From: Scandinavium sp002470465
GTDB taxonomy: Bacteria; Pseudomonadota; Gammaproteobacteria; Enterobacterales; Enterobacteriaceae
DNA length: 64,000 nucleotides
Assembly: GCF_040750395.1 (NCBI RefSeq)
Contig: NZ_JBFLVD010000017.1
Location: 62,001 to 126,000, forward strand
Reading direction: 5' to 3'
Shown here: positions 33,713-42,836 of the stretch, in pieces
Layout of the letters: each line of letters opens with the position of its first letter
How positions within the stretch are numbered: position 1 is the first letter of the stretch
Notes under the pieces: model-generated
Database searches by the model: none
Seen by the model: the letters and a program-made list of their open reading frames with translations, nothing else
What the model was told of the DNA's origin: nothing
Position numbers and translations under genes: made by a program

Positions 33713-35065
33713 TTATTGTCGACGCGCCTGCATTTCCGCATGATGACGTTTCTCACCTGCCATCACCACCAGCAGTAAAATCACCGCCAGTACGCTACCG
33801 CCGATCATCACCATGAAACCGCCGTCCCAGCCGAAGAAGTCGACCGTATAGCCCACAATAGCGCTGGCCGCCACGGAACCGCCGAGATAGCCGAACAACC
33901 CGGTAAAGCCCGCGGCCGTACCCGCAGCTTTTTTCGGTGCCAGCTCAAGCGCATGCAGGCCAATCAGCATCACCGGACCATAAATCAGGAAGCCGATAAC
34001 AATCATACAGGTCATATCCACGCCCGGATTACCCGGCGGGTTAAGCCAGTAAACAACGGTGGCGATGGTCACCAGCGTCATAAAGAACACGCCGGTTGCC
34101 CCTCGGTTGCCGCGGAACACTTTGTCCGACATCCAGCCGCACAGCAACGTGCCCGGGATCCCCGCATATTCATACAGGAAATAGGCCCAGGAGGACTTGT
34201 CCAGCGCGAAATGCTTCACTTCTTTCAGATAGGTGGGTGACCAGTCGAGGATGCCGTAGCGCAGCAGATACACGAACACGTTCGCCACCGCGATATACCA
34301 CAGTAATTTATTGGGCAGCACGTACTGCATGAAGATCTGTTTTGCCGTCAGTTCTTCTTCATGCTTTTCGCTGTAGTCGTCCGGATAGTCGTTTTTGTAC
34401 TCCTCAATCGGCGGCAGGCCGCAGGACTGCGGCGTATCGCGCATCAGGGCAAAGGCAAACAGCGCGACCAGAATCGCGCCGAAAGCCGGCATATACAGCG
34501 CCGCCTTCCAGTCGTTGAACCATGCCATCCCTAACAGGAACAGCAGCGGCGGCAAACCACCGCCAACGTTATGCGCACAGTTCCATACCGACACAATGCC
34601 ACCGCGCTCCTTCTGTGACCACCAGTGGACCATGGTGCGCCCGCACGGCGGCCAGCCCATCCCCTGGAACCAGCCGCAGATAAACAGCAGCACGAACATA
34701 ACCGCAATGCTGGACGTTGCCCAGGGCACGAAGCCCATAAACAGCATCACCGCCGCCGCAAGAATTAGCCCGGCAGGCAGGAAAACGCGCGGATTTGAGC
34801 GATCGGAAACCGACCCCATGATGAATTTCGAAAAACCATAGGCGATTGAAATGCCCGACAGCGCGAAGCCTAAATCGCCGCGCGAGAAGCCCTGTTCAAT
34901 CAGATAAGGCATGGCAAGGGCAAAGTTTTTGCGCACCAGGTAGTAGGCCGCATAACCGAAGAAGATCCCGAGGAAAATCTGCCAGCGCAGTCGGCGATAG
35001 TGCGCATCTATCTGCGCCTCAGGCAATCTCGCCGCGTGGGCGGCAGGTTTAAAAATACTGAGCAT
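33713..35065 (-). CDS. glpT: Glycerol-3-phosphate:phosphate antiporter GlpT
   Basis: The protein has 450 residues (E. coli 452), with 12 membrane helices of the major facilitator superfamily, organophosphate:Pi antiporter group. The family signature GWFQGMGWPPCGRTMVHWWS is present, as is the Arg-rich first loop region (YLVRKNFALAMPYL) that contributes a substrate-binding arginine. GlpT is also the entry route for fosfomycin; no truncation is seen. The frame stays open upstream to 35236, but the ATG at 35065 (MLSIFKPAAH, with GGAGG upstream) matches E. coli. Confidence 0.97.
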   Translation of the reverse strand: MLSIFKPAAHAARLPEAQIDAHYRRLRWQIFLGIFFGYAAYYLVRKNFALAMPYLIEQGFSRGDLGFALSGISIAYGFSKFIMGSVSDRSNPRVFLPAGLILAAAVMLFMGFVPWATSSIAVMFVLLFICGWFQGMGWPPCGRTMVHWWSQKERGGIVSVWNCAHNVGGGLPPLLFLLGMAWFNDWKAALYMPAFGAILVALFAFALMRDTPQSCGLPPIEEYKNDYPDDYSEKHEEELTAKQIFMQYVLPNKLLWYIAVANVFVYLLRYGILDWSPTYLKEVKHFALDKSSWAYFLYEYAGIPGTLLCGWMSDKVFRGNRGATGVFFMTLVTIATVVYWLNPPGNPGVDMTCMIVIGFLIYGPVMLIGLHALELAPKKAAGTAAGFTGLFGYLGGSVAASAIVGYTVDFFGWDGGFMVMIGGSVLAVILLLVVMAGEKRHHAEMQARRQ

Positions 35066-35332
35066 GGTAGCCTCCGTGGCCATCGTTATCAGATACAAAC
35101 GTCTGAGAATTATCAGTAGCAGGGATGAGTCATCATCCGGGGCGGATGGTAGGCAAAGCGTAGCGGGCGTACTGTGAAATGTCGCACAAAATGTTACAGA
35201 ATTATGACAAATATTCCATTGTGAGCACGGAATCACGTTTCATTTTCGATTTATGTTCGATTATGCGCGATATCAAACAAACCACAGTTTTATTGTGGCT
35301 AACTGGACGAAAATGAACAGGAAGGGAGCAGT
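35066..35332. promoter_or_regulatory. Shared glpTQ/glpABC control region (CRP and GlpR sites)
   Basis: A strong CRP site TGTGA-AATGTC-GCACA lies at 35173-35188. Several TTCGA-containing GlpR-like half sites follow: TTTTCGA near 35244, TGTTCGA near 35254, and ATGCGCGATAT near 35264. This fits the E. coli arrangement, where glycerol-3-phosphate relieves GlpR repression and cAMP-CRP activates both divergent operons. Confidence 0.7.
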
Positions 35333-36961
35333 ATGACTTTCGCGACGGTCAATGAAGCCGATGTCATCATCATCGGCGGTGGCGCAACGGGTGCCGGAAT
35401 CGCCAGGGACTGCGCTCTGCGCGGCCTCAAAGCGATTCTTGTCGAGCGTGATGATATCGCCACCGGGGCGACTGGCCGCAACCACGGTCTGCTGCACAGC
35501 GGTGCACGCTACGCGGTCACCGACCCGGAATCTGCCCGTGAATGCATCGCCGAAAACGCTATTCTCAAACGCATTGCCCGCCACTGTACTGAAGCCACAC
35601 AAGGGCTGTTTATTACCCTGCCGGAAGATTCTCTCGACTTTCAGCAGCAGTTTATTGAAGCCTGCCGAAGCGCAAATATTGATGCCCAACCGCTGACGCC
35701 CGCCCAGGCGCTGACGCTGGAGCCCGCAGTCAACCCGGCAATTATCGGCGCGGTGAAAGTGCCCGACGGCACAGTAGATCCCTTCCGGCTGACGGCCGCC
35801 AATATGCTGGATGCCCGCGAGCACGGTGCCATCATTCGTACCGGCTGCGAAGTGACGGGGCTCATCCGCCAGGGCGCGCGCGTATGCGGGGTAACGATAT
35901 GGGATCGCACAACACAAAAAACCGAACAGCTACATGCCCAGGTCATCGTCAACGCGGGCGGCATCTGGGGCCAGCGTATTGCCGAATACGCCGACCTGTC
36001 CGTGCGCATGTTCCCGGCAAAAGGGTCACTGCTCATTTTCGAAAACCGCATTAACCAGCACGTGATCAACCGCTGCCGCAAGCCTGCGGATGCCGATATT
36101 CTCGTGCCTGGCGATACGATTTCGCTGATTGGTACGACCTCCACGCACATTGATTACCGCGATATCGACTACAACCGTGTCACAGCGGAAGAAGTCGATA
36201 TCCTGCTGTGTGAAGGGGAAAAACTGGCTCCGATAATGGCGACAACGCGCATTCTTCGCGCGTACTGCGGCGTGCGTCCCCTGGTCGCCAGCGACGACGA
36301 TCCCAGCGGGCGTAACGTCAGCAGAGGGATTGTGCTGCTCGATCACGCCAGACGCGACGGCATGGAGGGCTTTATCACCATCACCGGCGGTAAGCTGATG
36401 ACCTATCGGCTGATGGCGGAAATGGCAACCGATGCCGTCTGCCGAAAACTGAATCACAGCGCAGCCTGCACCACGGCTGACATTCCCTTGCCGGGTTCAC
36501 GCGAAACAACCGAAAACACGTTGCACAAAATGATTTCCCTTCCTGCCCCGCTGCGCGGTTCTGCTGTTTATCGCCATGGCGACCGTACGCCAGAATGGCT
36601 TGGCGATTCACGACTGCACCGGAGCCTGGTGTGTGAATGCGAAGCCGTCACCGCCGGGGAAGTACGCTATGCCGTCGACAACCTGGCAGTGAAGAATTTG
36701 CTCGACCTGCGTCGTCGTACGCGCGTTGGCATGGGCTCCTGCCAGGGTGAACTCTGCGCCTGCCGGGCAGCCGGTTTACTCCAGCGTTATCAGGTCACCA
36801 CGCCTGCGCAATCGCTCAATCAGCTCTCTGAATTTCTGAACGAGCGCTGGCGGGGCGTGCAGCCCATCGCCTGGGGCGATGCGCTGCGGGAAAGCGAATT
36901 TACGCGCTGGGTCTGGCAGGGATTGTGCGGTCTGGAAAAGGAGCACCAGGATGAAATTTGA
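35333..36961 (+). CDS. glpA: Anaerobic glycerol-3-phosphate dehydrogenase, subunit A
   Basis: The protein has 542 residues, the same as E. coli GlpA. The N-terminal FAD motif is DVIIIGGGATGAGIARDCAL, followed by the catalytic DAO domain. A C-terminal BFD-like [2Fe-2S] domain has cysteines CECEAV and GSCQGELCACRAA. With GlpB and GlpC it oxidises glycerol-3-phosphate to dihydroxyacetone phosphate during anaerobic growth and reduces menaquinone. The ATG follows AGGGAGCAGT. Its end overlaps glpB by 11 bases. Confidence 0.97.
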   Translation: MTFATVNEADVIIIGGGATGAGIARDCALRGLKAILVERDDIATGATGRNHGLLHSGARYAVTDPESARECIAENAILKRIARHCTEATQGLFITLPEDSLDFQQQFIEACRSANIDAQPLTPAQALTLEPAVNPAIIGAVKVPDGTVDPFRLTAANMLDAREHGAIIRTGCEVTGLIRQGARVCGVTIWDRTTQKTEQLHAQVIVNAGGIWGQRIAEYADLSVRMFPAKGSLLIFENRINQHVINRCRKPADADILVPGDTISLIGTTSTHIDYRDIDYNRVTAEEVDILLCEGEKLAPIMATTRILRAYCGVRPLVASDDDPSGRNVSRGIVLLDHARRDGMEGFITITGGKLMTYRLMAEMATDAVCRKLNHSAACTTADIPLPGSRETTENTLHKMISLPAPLRGSAVYRHGDRTPEWLGDSRLHRSLVCECEAVTAGEVRYAVDNLAVKNLLDLRRRTRVGMGSCQGELCACRAAGLLQRYQVTTPAQSLNQLSEFLNERWRGVQPIAWGDALRESEFTRWVWQGLCGLEKEHQDEI

Positions 36962-38198
36962 TACCGTCATCATCGGCGGCGGACTCGCGGGGCTGCTGTG
37001 CGGGCTGGAGCTGACCCGCCAGGGCCTGCGGTGCGCCATCATCAGCCTCGGCCAGAGCGGCCTGCACTTTTCGTCCGGCTCCCTTGATTTGCTGACCCAT
37101 TCATCGGAAATTCACCTTGATGCTGCGCTGGAGAGGCTCGCGGCCACCGAACCCACGCATCCCTATAGCCTGATCGGCAAAACAGCGGTGTTGGCCTGTG
37201 CACATCAAACCGAAGCGCTGCTGAGCGAATGCGGCATTGCTATGCAGGGCAGCGTTGAGCAGCCGCATCAGCGCATTACCCCCATTGGCACCCTGCGCCA
37301 GGCATGGCTGACGTCTGAGGACATTGCCCTTGCCCCGGAAAAGGGGGAGCGCATTGCGGTCGTCGGTATCAGCGGCTTTCTCGATTTTCAGCCGCATCTG
37401 GCGGCAGCCTCACTGCGGAAAAGCGGCGCAAACGCTGAGGCGCTGGAAATCGAACTCCCACAGCTGGACATCCTGCGCGATAACGCCTCTGAGTTCCGCT
37501 CGGTAAATCTGGCCAGGGTGCTGGATGGCGGCAATCAGGCGCAGAGCCTGCTGGCCGCGCTGCTGCCAATAGCAAAGCTGTATGACAGGATCCTCATGCC
37601 CGCCTGCTTTGGCCTGCAGGATAACAGCCTGTGGCGCGCGCTGAATGAATCCCTTCCCTGCCCGCTTTCTTTATTGCCGACGCTGCCCCCGTCGGTGCCG
37701 GGCATCAGATTACACGCTGCGTTACAGCGTCAGTTTATTAAGAACGGCGGCGTCTGGCTGGCGGGTGATGCGGTGACGGATGTGAGCCACAGCGGGCAAA
37801 GCGTCAACGCGATTTCGACCCGTAACCACGGCGAGATCCCGCTGCGCACCCGCTTTGCCGTACTCGCCAGCGGCAGCTTCTTCAGCGGCGGCCTGGTTGC
37901 CAGTCGGCAGGACGTAAGCGAACCCGTCCTCGGCCTCGACGTGCTGCAAACGCCCGGGCGGGAAAACTGGACCAGCCGTGATTTCTTTGAGCCACAACCC
38001 TGGCAGCGCTTTGGCGTTAAAACGGATAACGCGCTGCGCGCTTCACTCAACGGCCAGCCTTTCAACAACTTTTTCGCCATCGGCGGTGTCCTCAGCGGCT
38101 TTGACGGCCTGTCACAGGGCTGCGCCGGCGGCGTCAGCGCAGTCACGGCATTGCACGTTGCCCGCCAGATTACTGAACTCAGCGGAGAGCAGCCATGA
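36951..38198 (+). CDS. glpB: Anaerobic glycerol-3-phosphate dehydrogenase, subunit B
   Basis: The protein has 415 residues (E. coli 419). A dinucleotide-binding motif TVIIGGGLAGLLCGLEL sits at the N-terminus, and the family binds FMN/FAD and links GlpA to the membrane anchor GlpC. The ATG at 36951 gives MKFDTVIIGGG; the earlier in-frame ATG at 36879 lies deep inside glpA and is not used. The 3' end overlaps the glpC start (ATGA). Confidence 0.96.
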   Translation: MKFDTVIIGGGLAGLLCGLELTRQGLRCAIISLGQSGLHFSSGSLDLLTHSSEIHLDAALERLAATEPTHPYSLIGKTAVLACAHQTEALLSECGIAMQGSVEQPHQRITPIGTLRQAWLTSEDIALAPEKGERIAVVGISGFLDFQPHLAAASLRKSGANAEALEIELPQLDILRDNASEFRSVNLARVLDGGNQAQSLLAALLPIAKLYDRILMPACFGLQDNSLWRALNESLPCPLSLLPTLPPSVPGIRLHAALQRQFIKNGGVWLAGDAVTDVSHSGQSVNAISTRNHGEIPLRTRFAVLASGSFFSGGLVASRQDVSEPVLGLDVLQTPGRENWTSRDFFEPQPWQRFGVKTDNALRASLNGQPFNNFFAIGGVLSGFDGLSQGCAGGVSAVTALHVARQITELSGEQP

Positions 38199-39394
38199 AC
38201 GATACCCGTTTTGACCACTGTATCAAATGTACCGTTTGCACCACGGCCTGTCCGGTAAGCCGCGTTAATCCTCACTATCCGGGCCCGAAACAGGCAGGCC
38301 CGGACGGTGAACGCCTGCGCCTGAAAGAGGGTGCGCTGTATGACGAAGCGCTGAAGTATTGCATCAACTGTAAGCGCTGTGAGGTCGCCTGCCCGTCAGA
38401 CGTTCGCATTGGCGATATTATCCAGCGTGCCCGGGCCCGGTTCAGCCAGCAGAAGCCCACGCTTCGCGATGCCATTCTCAGCCACACGGATTTAATGGGC
38501 ACGCTTTCCACGCCGTTTGCGCCGATCGTCAACGCCACCACGGGCCTGAAGCCGGTTCGTCGACTGCTGGACGTCGCCCTGAAAATTGACCATCGCCGCC
38601 AGTTGCCCAAATACGGTACGGGAACCTTCCGACGCTGGTATCGCCGGATTGAAAAACAGCAGGCGCAATATGCGGAACAGGTCGCCTTTTTCCACGGCTG
38701 TTACGTGAATTACAACAACCCGCAGCTTGGCAAAGATTTAATCAGCGTGATGAATGCACTTGGCATCGGGGTGCAGCTGCTCGATAAAGAGAAGTGCTGC
38801 GGCGTGCCGCTGATTGCCAACGGCTTTGTCGATAAGGCGCGTAAACAGGCGCAAATCAATACCGCTTCACTGCGCAAGGCGGTGGTGGAAAAACAGCTGC
38901 CGGCGATTGCCACGTCGTCAACCTGCACGTTCACCCTGCGCGACGAATATCCACATCTGCTGGATATTGATAACCATGACGTTCGCGACAGCATTGAGCT
39001 TGCTACCCGTTGGCTGTGGAAACAGCTGGATGCGGGGAAAACGCTGCCGTTACGCCGGTTGCCGCTGAAGGTGGTGTATCACACGCCCTGCCATATGGAA
39101 AAAATGGGCTGGTCGATTTACACCCTTGAGCTGCTGCGTCAGATCCCGGAGCTGGAGGTTATCGTGCTGGATTCACAGTGCTGCGGCATTGCCGGAACCT
39201 ACGGTTTTAAAACCGAAAACTACGTCACCTCGCAGGCCATCGGCGCCCCGCTGTTTGCCCGAATTGAGGAGAGCGGCGCCGATCTGGTGATTACCGACTG
39301 TGAAACCTGCAAATGGCAGATTGAGATGTCCACCAGCCTGCGCTGTGAACATCCCATTACCCTTCTGGCTCAGGCGCTGGCAAGCCCACACTGA
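38195..39394 (+). CDS. glpC: Anaerobic glycerol-3-phosphate dehydrogenase, subunit C
   Basis: The protein has 399 residues (E. coli 396). Two [4Fe-4S] ferredoxin motifs are near the N-terminus (CIKCTVCTTACPV and CINCKRCEVACPS), then two CCG domains (EKCCGVPL and SQCCGIAGTYG) as in heterodisulfide-reductase-like subunits. It anchors GlpAB at the cytoplasmic membrane and passes electrons to quinone. Its TGA directly abuts the stop of the convergent yfaY with no base between. Confidence 0.96.
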   Translation: MNDTRFDHCIKCTVCTTACPVSRVNPHYPGPKQAGPDGERLRLKEGALYDEALKYCINCKRCEVACPSDVRIGDIIQRARARFSQQKPTLRDAILSHTDLMGTLSTPFAPIVNATTGLKPVRRLLDVALKIDHRRQLPKYGTGTFRRWYRRIEKQQAQYAEQVAFFHGCYVNYNNPQLGKDLISVMNALGIGVQLLDKEKCCGVPLIANGFVDKARKQAQINTASLRKAVVEKQLPAIATSSTCTFTLRDEYPHLLDIDNHDVRDSIELATRWLWKQLDAGKTLPLRRLPLKVVYHTPCHMEKMGWSIYTLELLRQIPELEVIVLDSQCCGIAGTYGFKTENYVTSQAIGAPLFARIEESGADLVITDCETCKWQIEMSTSLRCEHPITLLAQALASPH

Positions 39395-40597
39395 TTACGC
39401 TGGCAGGAAGAGGTCGTCGACAACGTTGATCCAGCCGTGCTCGCTGGCCACCGATTTGCCGTTCAGCCAGCGACGCAGAATATTCAGCGCCATCATCGCA
39501 CATACCTCCTGACGCACCGCGAGGCTGTGATGCGAGTTGCTAAATTTCACCCGCAGCGCGTAAGTGCCTTCGGCGGTTGAGAGTGCGAAGTTGAGATGAT
39601 CCTGCTCCAGTCCGCTGACGGCCAGCGCCAGTCCGGCAAAATGGTTCACCCGGCGTTCCGCCGTCCAGTGCGCCGTCTGCGCCAGCGTTTCCTCCTGGCA
39701 CGGCACCACTTCACTTGCCAGAAGAGGCGCACTCTCCCGCCCAAGCTGAAGGGCAATCAGCCCGCAGGTGAACTGCTCGCTGAGGGTGATGCTCAGATTC
39801 CGCTCATGCAGCGTGCGGGCCAGCTGCGCCGCCAGGCCTTCGGTACCTTCAAAGATCAGGCTCTCTCCCGCGACTTTCTGCACCTCGGGCCACAGGGCGA
39901 GCATCGCGTCGCGCTCAGCGGCAGGCCCGGTTAGCTTCAGCTCAATGATTGGCATGGATGAGCGATAGCCCATCGTCACGCCAGGCGGCAGGTTCAGATG
40001 ATCAAGGCTCTGGGCCAGATCGCTTTCGGAGCGTCCAAAGGTGGTAAGCCGCAGGCAAAGCGGAGGCTCCGGCAACGTAAAGCGCTCACGCAGGCGCGGC
40101 ACAATCTGTTCAGCCACCATCACTTTAAATTCCGAAGGTACGCCCGGCGTGAAGAACATCAGGCAGCGGTTCAGCTGAACGGCAAAGCCGCAGGCGGTAC
40201 CGACCGGGTTATCAATAAACTCGGCGCTGGCGGGAATTTCCGCCTGTTTGCGGTTGCTCGGGGCCATCACCCGGCCACGCTCGCTGAAGAAGCGCTCCAT
40301 CTGCTTGAGCCAGGCTTCGTGCAGCACCAGCCCTTCACCTTTAGCAGTGGCGGTGGCCAGCGCGCTCAGATCGTCGCTGGTAGGGCCAAGACCGCCGTTA
40401 ACGATCAGAATATCTGCATGCTGGCTGCGTTCGCGCAGGATGGATACCAGCGCATCGAGATCGTCACCAACGGTATTGCGCCGCGTTAACGGCATTCCTT
40501 GCGTAAATAAGTAATCGGCAAGCCACGCGGCATTGGTGTCAATGATTTGACCATGCAGCACTTCGTCACCCGTGGACAGCATCTCCACATTTATCAT
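39395..40597 (-). CDS. yfaY: CinA/PncC-family protein YfaY
   Basis: The protein has 400 residues. An N-terminal MoaB/MogA-like domain (MLSTGDEVLHGQIIDTNA, NGGLGPTSDD) is followed by a C-terminal CinA domain. In active nicotinamide mononucleotide deamidases the C-terminal domain starts with AES-C/S-TGG; here the equivalent stretch reads LSEQFTCGLIALQLG, so the catalytic serine appears replaced. E. coli YfaY is likewise described as lacking deamidase activity, from what I recall. The physiological role is unknown. The ATG at 40597 is preceded by CAGGAGATAAC. Confidence 0.93.
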   Translation of the reverse strand: MINVEMLSTGDEVLHGQIIDTNAAWLADYLFTQGMPLTRRNTVGDDLDALVSILRERSQHADILIVNGGLGPTSDDLSALATATAKGEGLVLHEAWLKQMERFFSERGRVMAPSNRKQAEIPASAEFIDNPVGTACGFAVQLNRCLMFFTPGVPSEFKVMVAEQIVPRLRERFTLPEPPLCLRLTTFGRSESDLAQSLDHLNLPPGVTMGYRSSMPIIELKLTGPAAERDAMLALWPEVQKVAGESLIFEGTEGLAAQLARTLHERNLSITLSEQFTCGLIALQLGRESAPLLASEVVPCQEETLAQTAHWTAERRVNHFAGLALAVSGLEQDHLNFALSTAEGTYALRVKFSNSHHSLAVRQEVCAMMALNILRRWLNGKSVASEHGWINVVDDLFLPA

Positions 40598-40651
40598 CGT
40601 TATCTCCTGAAGAAGAGGACGATTTACTATAGCGGAGGCCGGGAAGAAAAG

Positions 40652-40679
40652 GAAAACAGGCGCGGCAGAATACCGCGCC
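40652..40679 (-). terminator. Terminator of yfaZ
   Basis: A seven-pair GC stem GGCGCGG/CCGCGCC (40659-40665 with 40673-40679) is followed on the minus strand by TGTTTTCCTTTTC. It lies 6 bases after the yfaZ stop. Confidence 0.75.
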
Positions 40680-40685
40680 GGGAGA

Positions 40686-41228
40686 TCAGAATGCCGCGCT
40701 TACGCCTACGTACGGGCCGTCTGCAATGACGTTGTCGCGGTTGTCATCTTTACCTGCCAGATTCAGATAACGGTAGCCCGCTTCAATGCTGATCGGACGC
40801 ATGATGGTCCAGCGACCGCCTGCGTTGGCTTCCTGATAGCTCTCGATACCGCTGGAGAGGGAATCCGGGGAGTAGTAATACTCACCGAACAGACGGAAGC
40901 TGTCGCCGATAGGCCACTGCAGACCACCGCCTACCGCAGCCGCATAGCCTTCATCGCCCTGCTTCGGATTGGTGTAGACGCCTTTACCACCGACGGTCGC
41001 GATGAACGGGCCCAGCGGAATATTCAGACCCAGACCGAGGTTCGCGGCATCGCCGTCGTTGTCGCTGTGGGTCCAGTTACCGCTCATCGCCAGACCCGTT
41101 GATTCCGTTCCAAAACCTACACCCAGGTTGGTGTAATGCTCGCCCGCCTGACCGCTCACGCTGATCGCGTTCGCCGCCGCAGAAACAAACAGCAGCCCGG
41201 ACAGACCTAATAAGATACCTTTTTTCAT
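40686..41228 (-). CDS. yfaZ: YfaZ-family outer-membrane protein
   Basis: The protein has 180 residues with a signal peptide (MKKGILLGLSGLLFVSAAANA). Alternating beta-strand-like segments are rich in Gly and aromatics, and the C-terminus ends in Phe (GVSAAF), as expected for a small outer-membrane beta-barrel. E. coli YfaZ is of unknown function. It sits between yfaY and, here, menE; in E. coli nudI and the arn operon intervene. Confidence 0.93.
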   Translation of the reverse strand: MKKGILLGLSGLLFVSAAANAISVSGQAGEHYTNLGVGFGTESTGLAMSGNWTHSDNDGDAANLGLGLNIPLGPFIATVGGKGVYTNPKQGDEGYAAAVGGGLQWPIGDSFRLFGEYYYSPDSLSSGIESYQEANAGGRWTIMRPISIEAGYRYLNLAGKDDNRDNVIADGPYVGVSAAF

Positions 41229-41468
41229 TTTTTAACGTTCCAGCAAACACAAATTAATAAAAATGCCCAAAAACGGCAGAATTGTACTGCCGAATGCCCA
41301 GGAATCAAGACACTAAAAAGGCGATTGGCGACAGGATTGTAACCAGTCACTACGTGATACGAGGCATATTGAGGGGAATTTCAGCAGTAATGAAGGAGAA
41401 GTGAGACAAAACAGCTAAATGCCCCTTCACAGAGAAAGTGTTTATCACCCGGATGAGAATCAGAAATT

Positions 41469-42836
41469 TTAGCCTTTCAGCGTGGCATTCACCCACTCCT
41501 GAAGCGCGCGGCGGGAAATTTTAATGCCGCCGGTTTTCAGGCTTGCGGGCAGCTGAAGCCAGTAAACAGGCTGCTGGAACCGGGCCAACTTATCCTTCGC
41601 CCATTCAGGCATCCCGGCAACGTCAAACCCTTCACGACCTTCCACCACCGCAACCGGGCGCTGACCGTATTCGTTGTCATCCAGCGGCACAATAAAGACC
41701 TGTTCAATTTGCGGATGACGGACAATGGTCCGCTCAACCTCTTCGGGTTGAATCCCCTCACCGCCGCAGAAAAAAAGATTATCCATTCGACCAAGGACGC
41801 TGAGACGATCGCCATGCCACTCACCGCGGTCGCGCGTGGCAAACCAGCCTTCGGCATTAGTCAGCGGGATCAGCTCGCCGTTGCGCCAGTAGCCCGCCGC
41901 CATGCTGTCACCGCGCAGCCAGATTTCACCGTCAACGATTTTCACTTGTTTGCCCGGCAGCGCACGCCCCACGTCAGCTTCGCTATCCGTTTCCTTGGCG
42001 CAGACCGTGGAAGCGAATTCCGTCAGGCCGTAGCCGCAGAACGTCTGAATGCCACGGGAGCGCGACCGTTCGGCAAGCTCGACAGGAATTGCCGCGCCGC
42101 CCAGCAGCACCGTGTGAAGCGTAGAGGTTTCACCGTCGTGCAGCAGACGCCAGAGCTGAGTCGGCACCAGCGAAGCATGCGTACAGCCTGCCAGCATCTG
42201 CGCCAGCGGCATGCGTTCGCGCACCGTCAGGCATGCGCCTTTCAGCAGCCAGCGCCAGATAATGCCCTGCCCGGAAACATGAAACAGCGGCAGCGACAGC
42301 AGCCAGTCGTCAGATTCACTAAAAGGCATCAGCGCCAGTACGCCTTTGGCGCTGGCAAGGTGGGCCTGCAGCGTATGCACCGCCGCTTTCGGTAAGCCGC
42401 TGGAGCCGGAAGTGAGCGTCATCGTGGCCAGACGTTCGGGCTGCCAGAGCGATTCCGGTGCGGCCTCAGCCTGCTGAAGGGCAAGCATCGGCAAATCTGT
42501 AAACGGGGCTTCTTCTGTGAGCAGCACCGCGTGATGAAGTGAAAACTGAGGCAGCAGCGCGGCCACCAGCTCACGAGGCAGCTGCGGGTTAACCGGTAAA
42601 ACGCGTGCGCCACACTGTAGCAATGCCAGCCACGCCAACAGAGTTTGCGGAGAGTTCCAGGCCCGCAGCAGCACGCCCTCGCCCGGCTGGAGGTTTTGCG
42701 AAAGAAAACCGGCAGCCAAGCGATCGATACTTTCGCACAGCTGTCGCCAGGTCAGCACTTCATCGCCCAGCCTCACCGCCCGGGCATCCGGACGCGCAGC
42801 GCGCCAGTGACGCCACGGAAAATCAGGGAAGGTCAT
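41469..42836 (-). CDS. menE: o-Succinylbenzoate--CoA ligase MenE
   Basis: The protein has 455 residues, an ANL-superfamily adenylating enzyme. The AMP-binding loop MTLTSGSSGLPKAAVH, the FCGYGLTEFAS motif and the hinge GRMDNLFFCGGEGIQPEEVE are present, with the catalytic C-terminal lysine in KTGGIKISR. It activates o-succinylbenzoate to its CoA ester for MenB. The start overlaps the menC stop by 4 bases; it is the last gene of the men operon. Confidence 0.96.
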   Translation of the reverse strand: MTFPDFPWRHWRAARPDARAVRLGDEVLTWRQLCESIDRLAAGFLSQNLQPGEGVLLRAWNSPQTLLAWLALLQCGARVLPVNPQLPRELVAALLPQFSLHHAVLLTEEAPFTDLPMLALQQAEAAPESLWQPERLATMTLTSGSSGLPKAAVHTLQAHLASAKGVLALMPFSESDDWLLSLPLFHVSGQGIIWRWLLKGACLTVRERMPLAQMLAGCTHASLVPTQLWRLLHDGETSTLHTVLLGGAAIPVELAERSRSRGIQTFCGYGLTEFASTVCAKETDSEADVGRALPGKQVKIVDGEIWLRGDSMAAGYWRNGELIPLTNAEGWFATRDRGEWHGDRLSVLGRMDNLFFCGGEGIQPEEVERTIVRHPQIEQVFIVPLDDNEYGQRPVAVVEGREGFDVAGMPEWAKDKLARFQQPVYWLQLPASLKTGGIKISRRALQEWVNATLKG

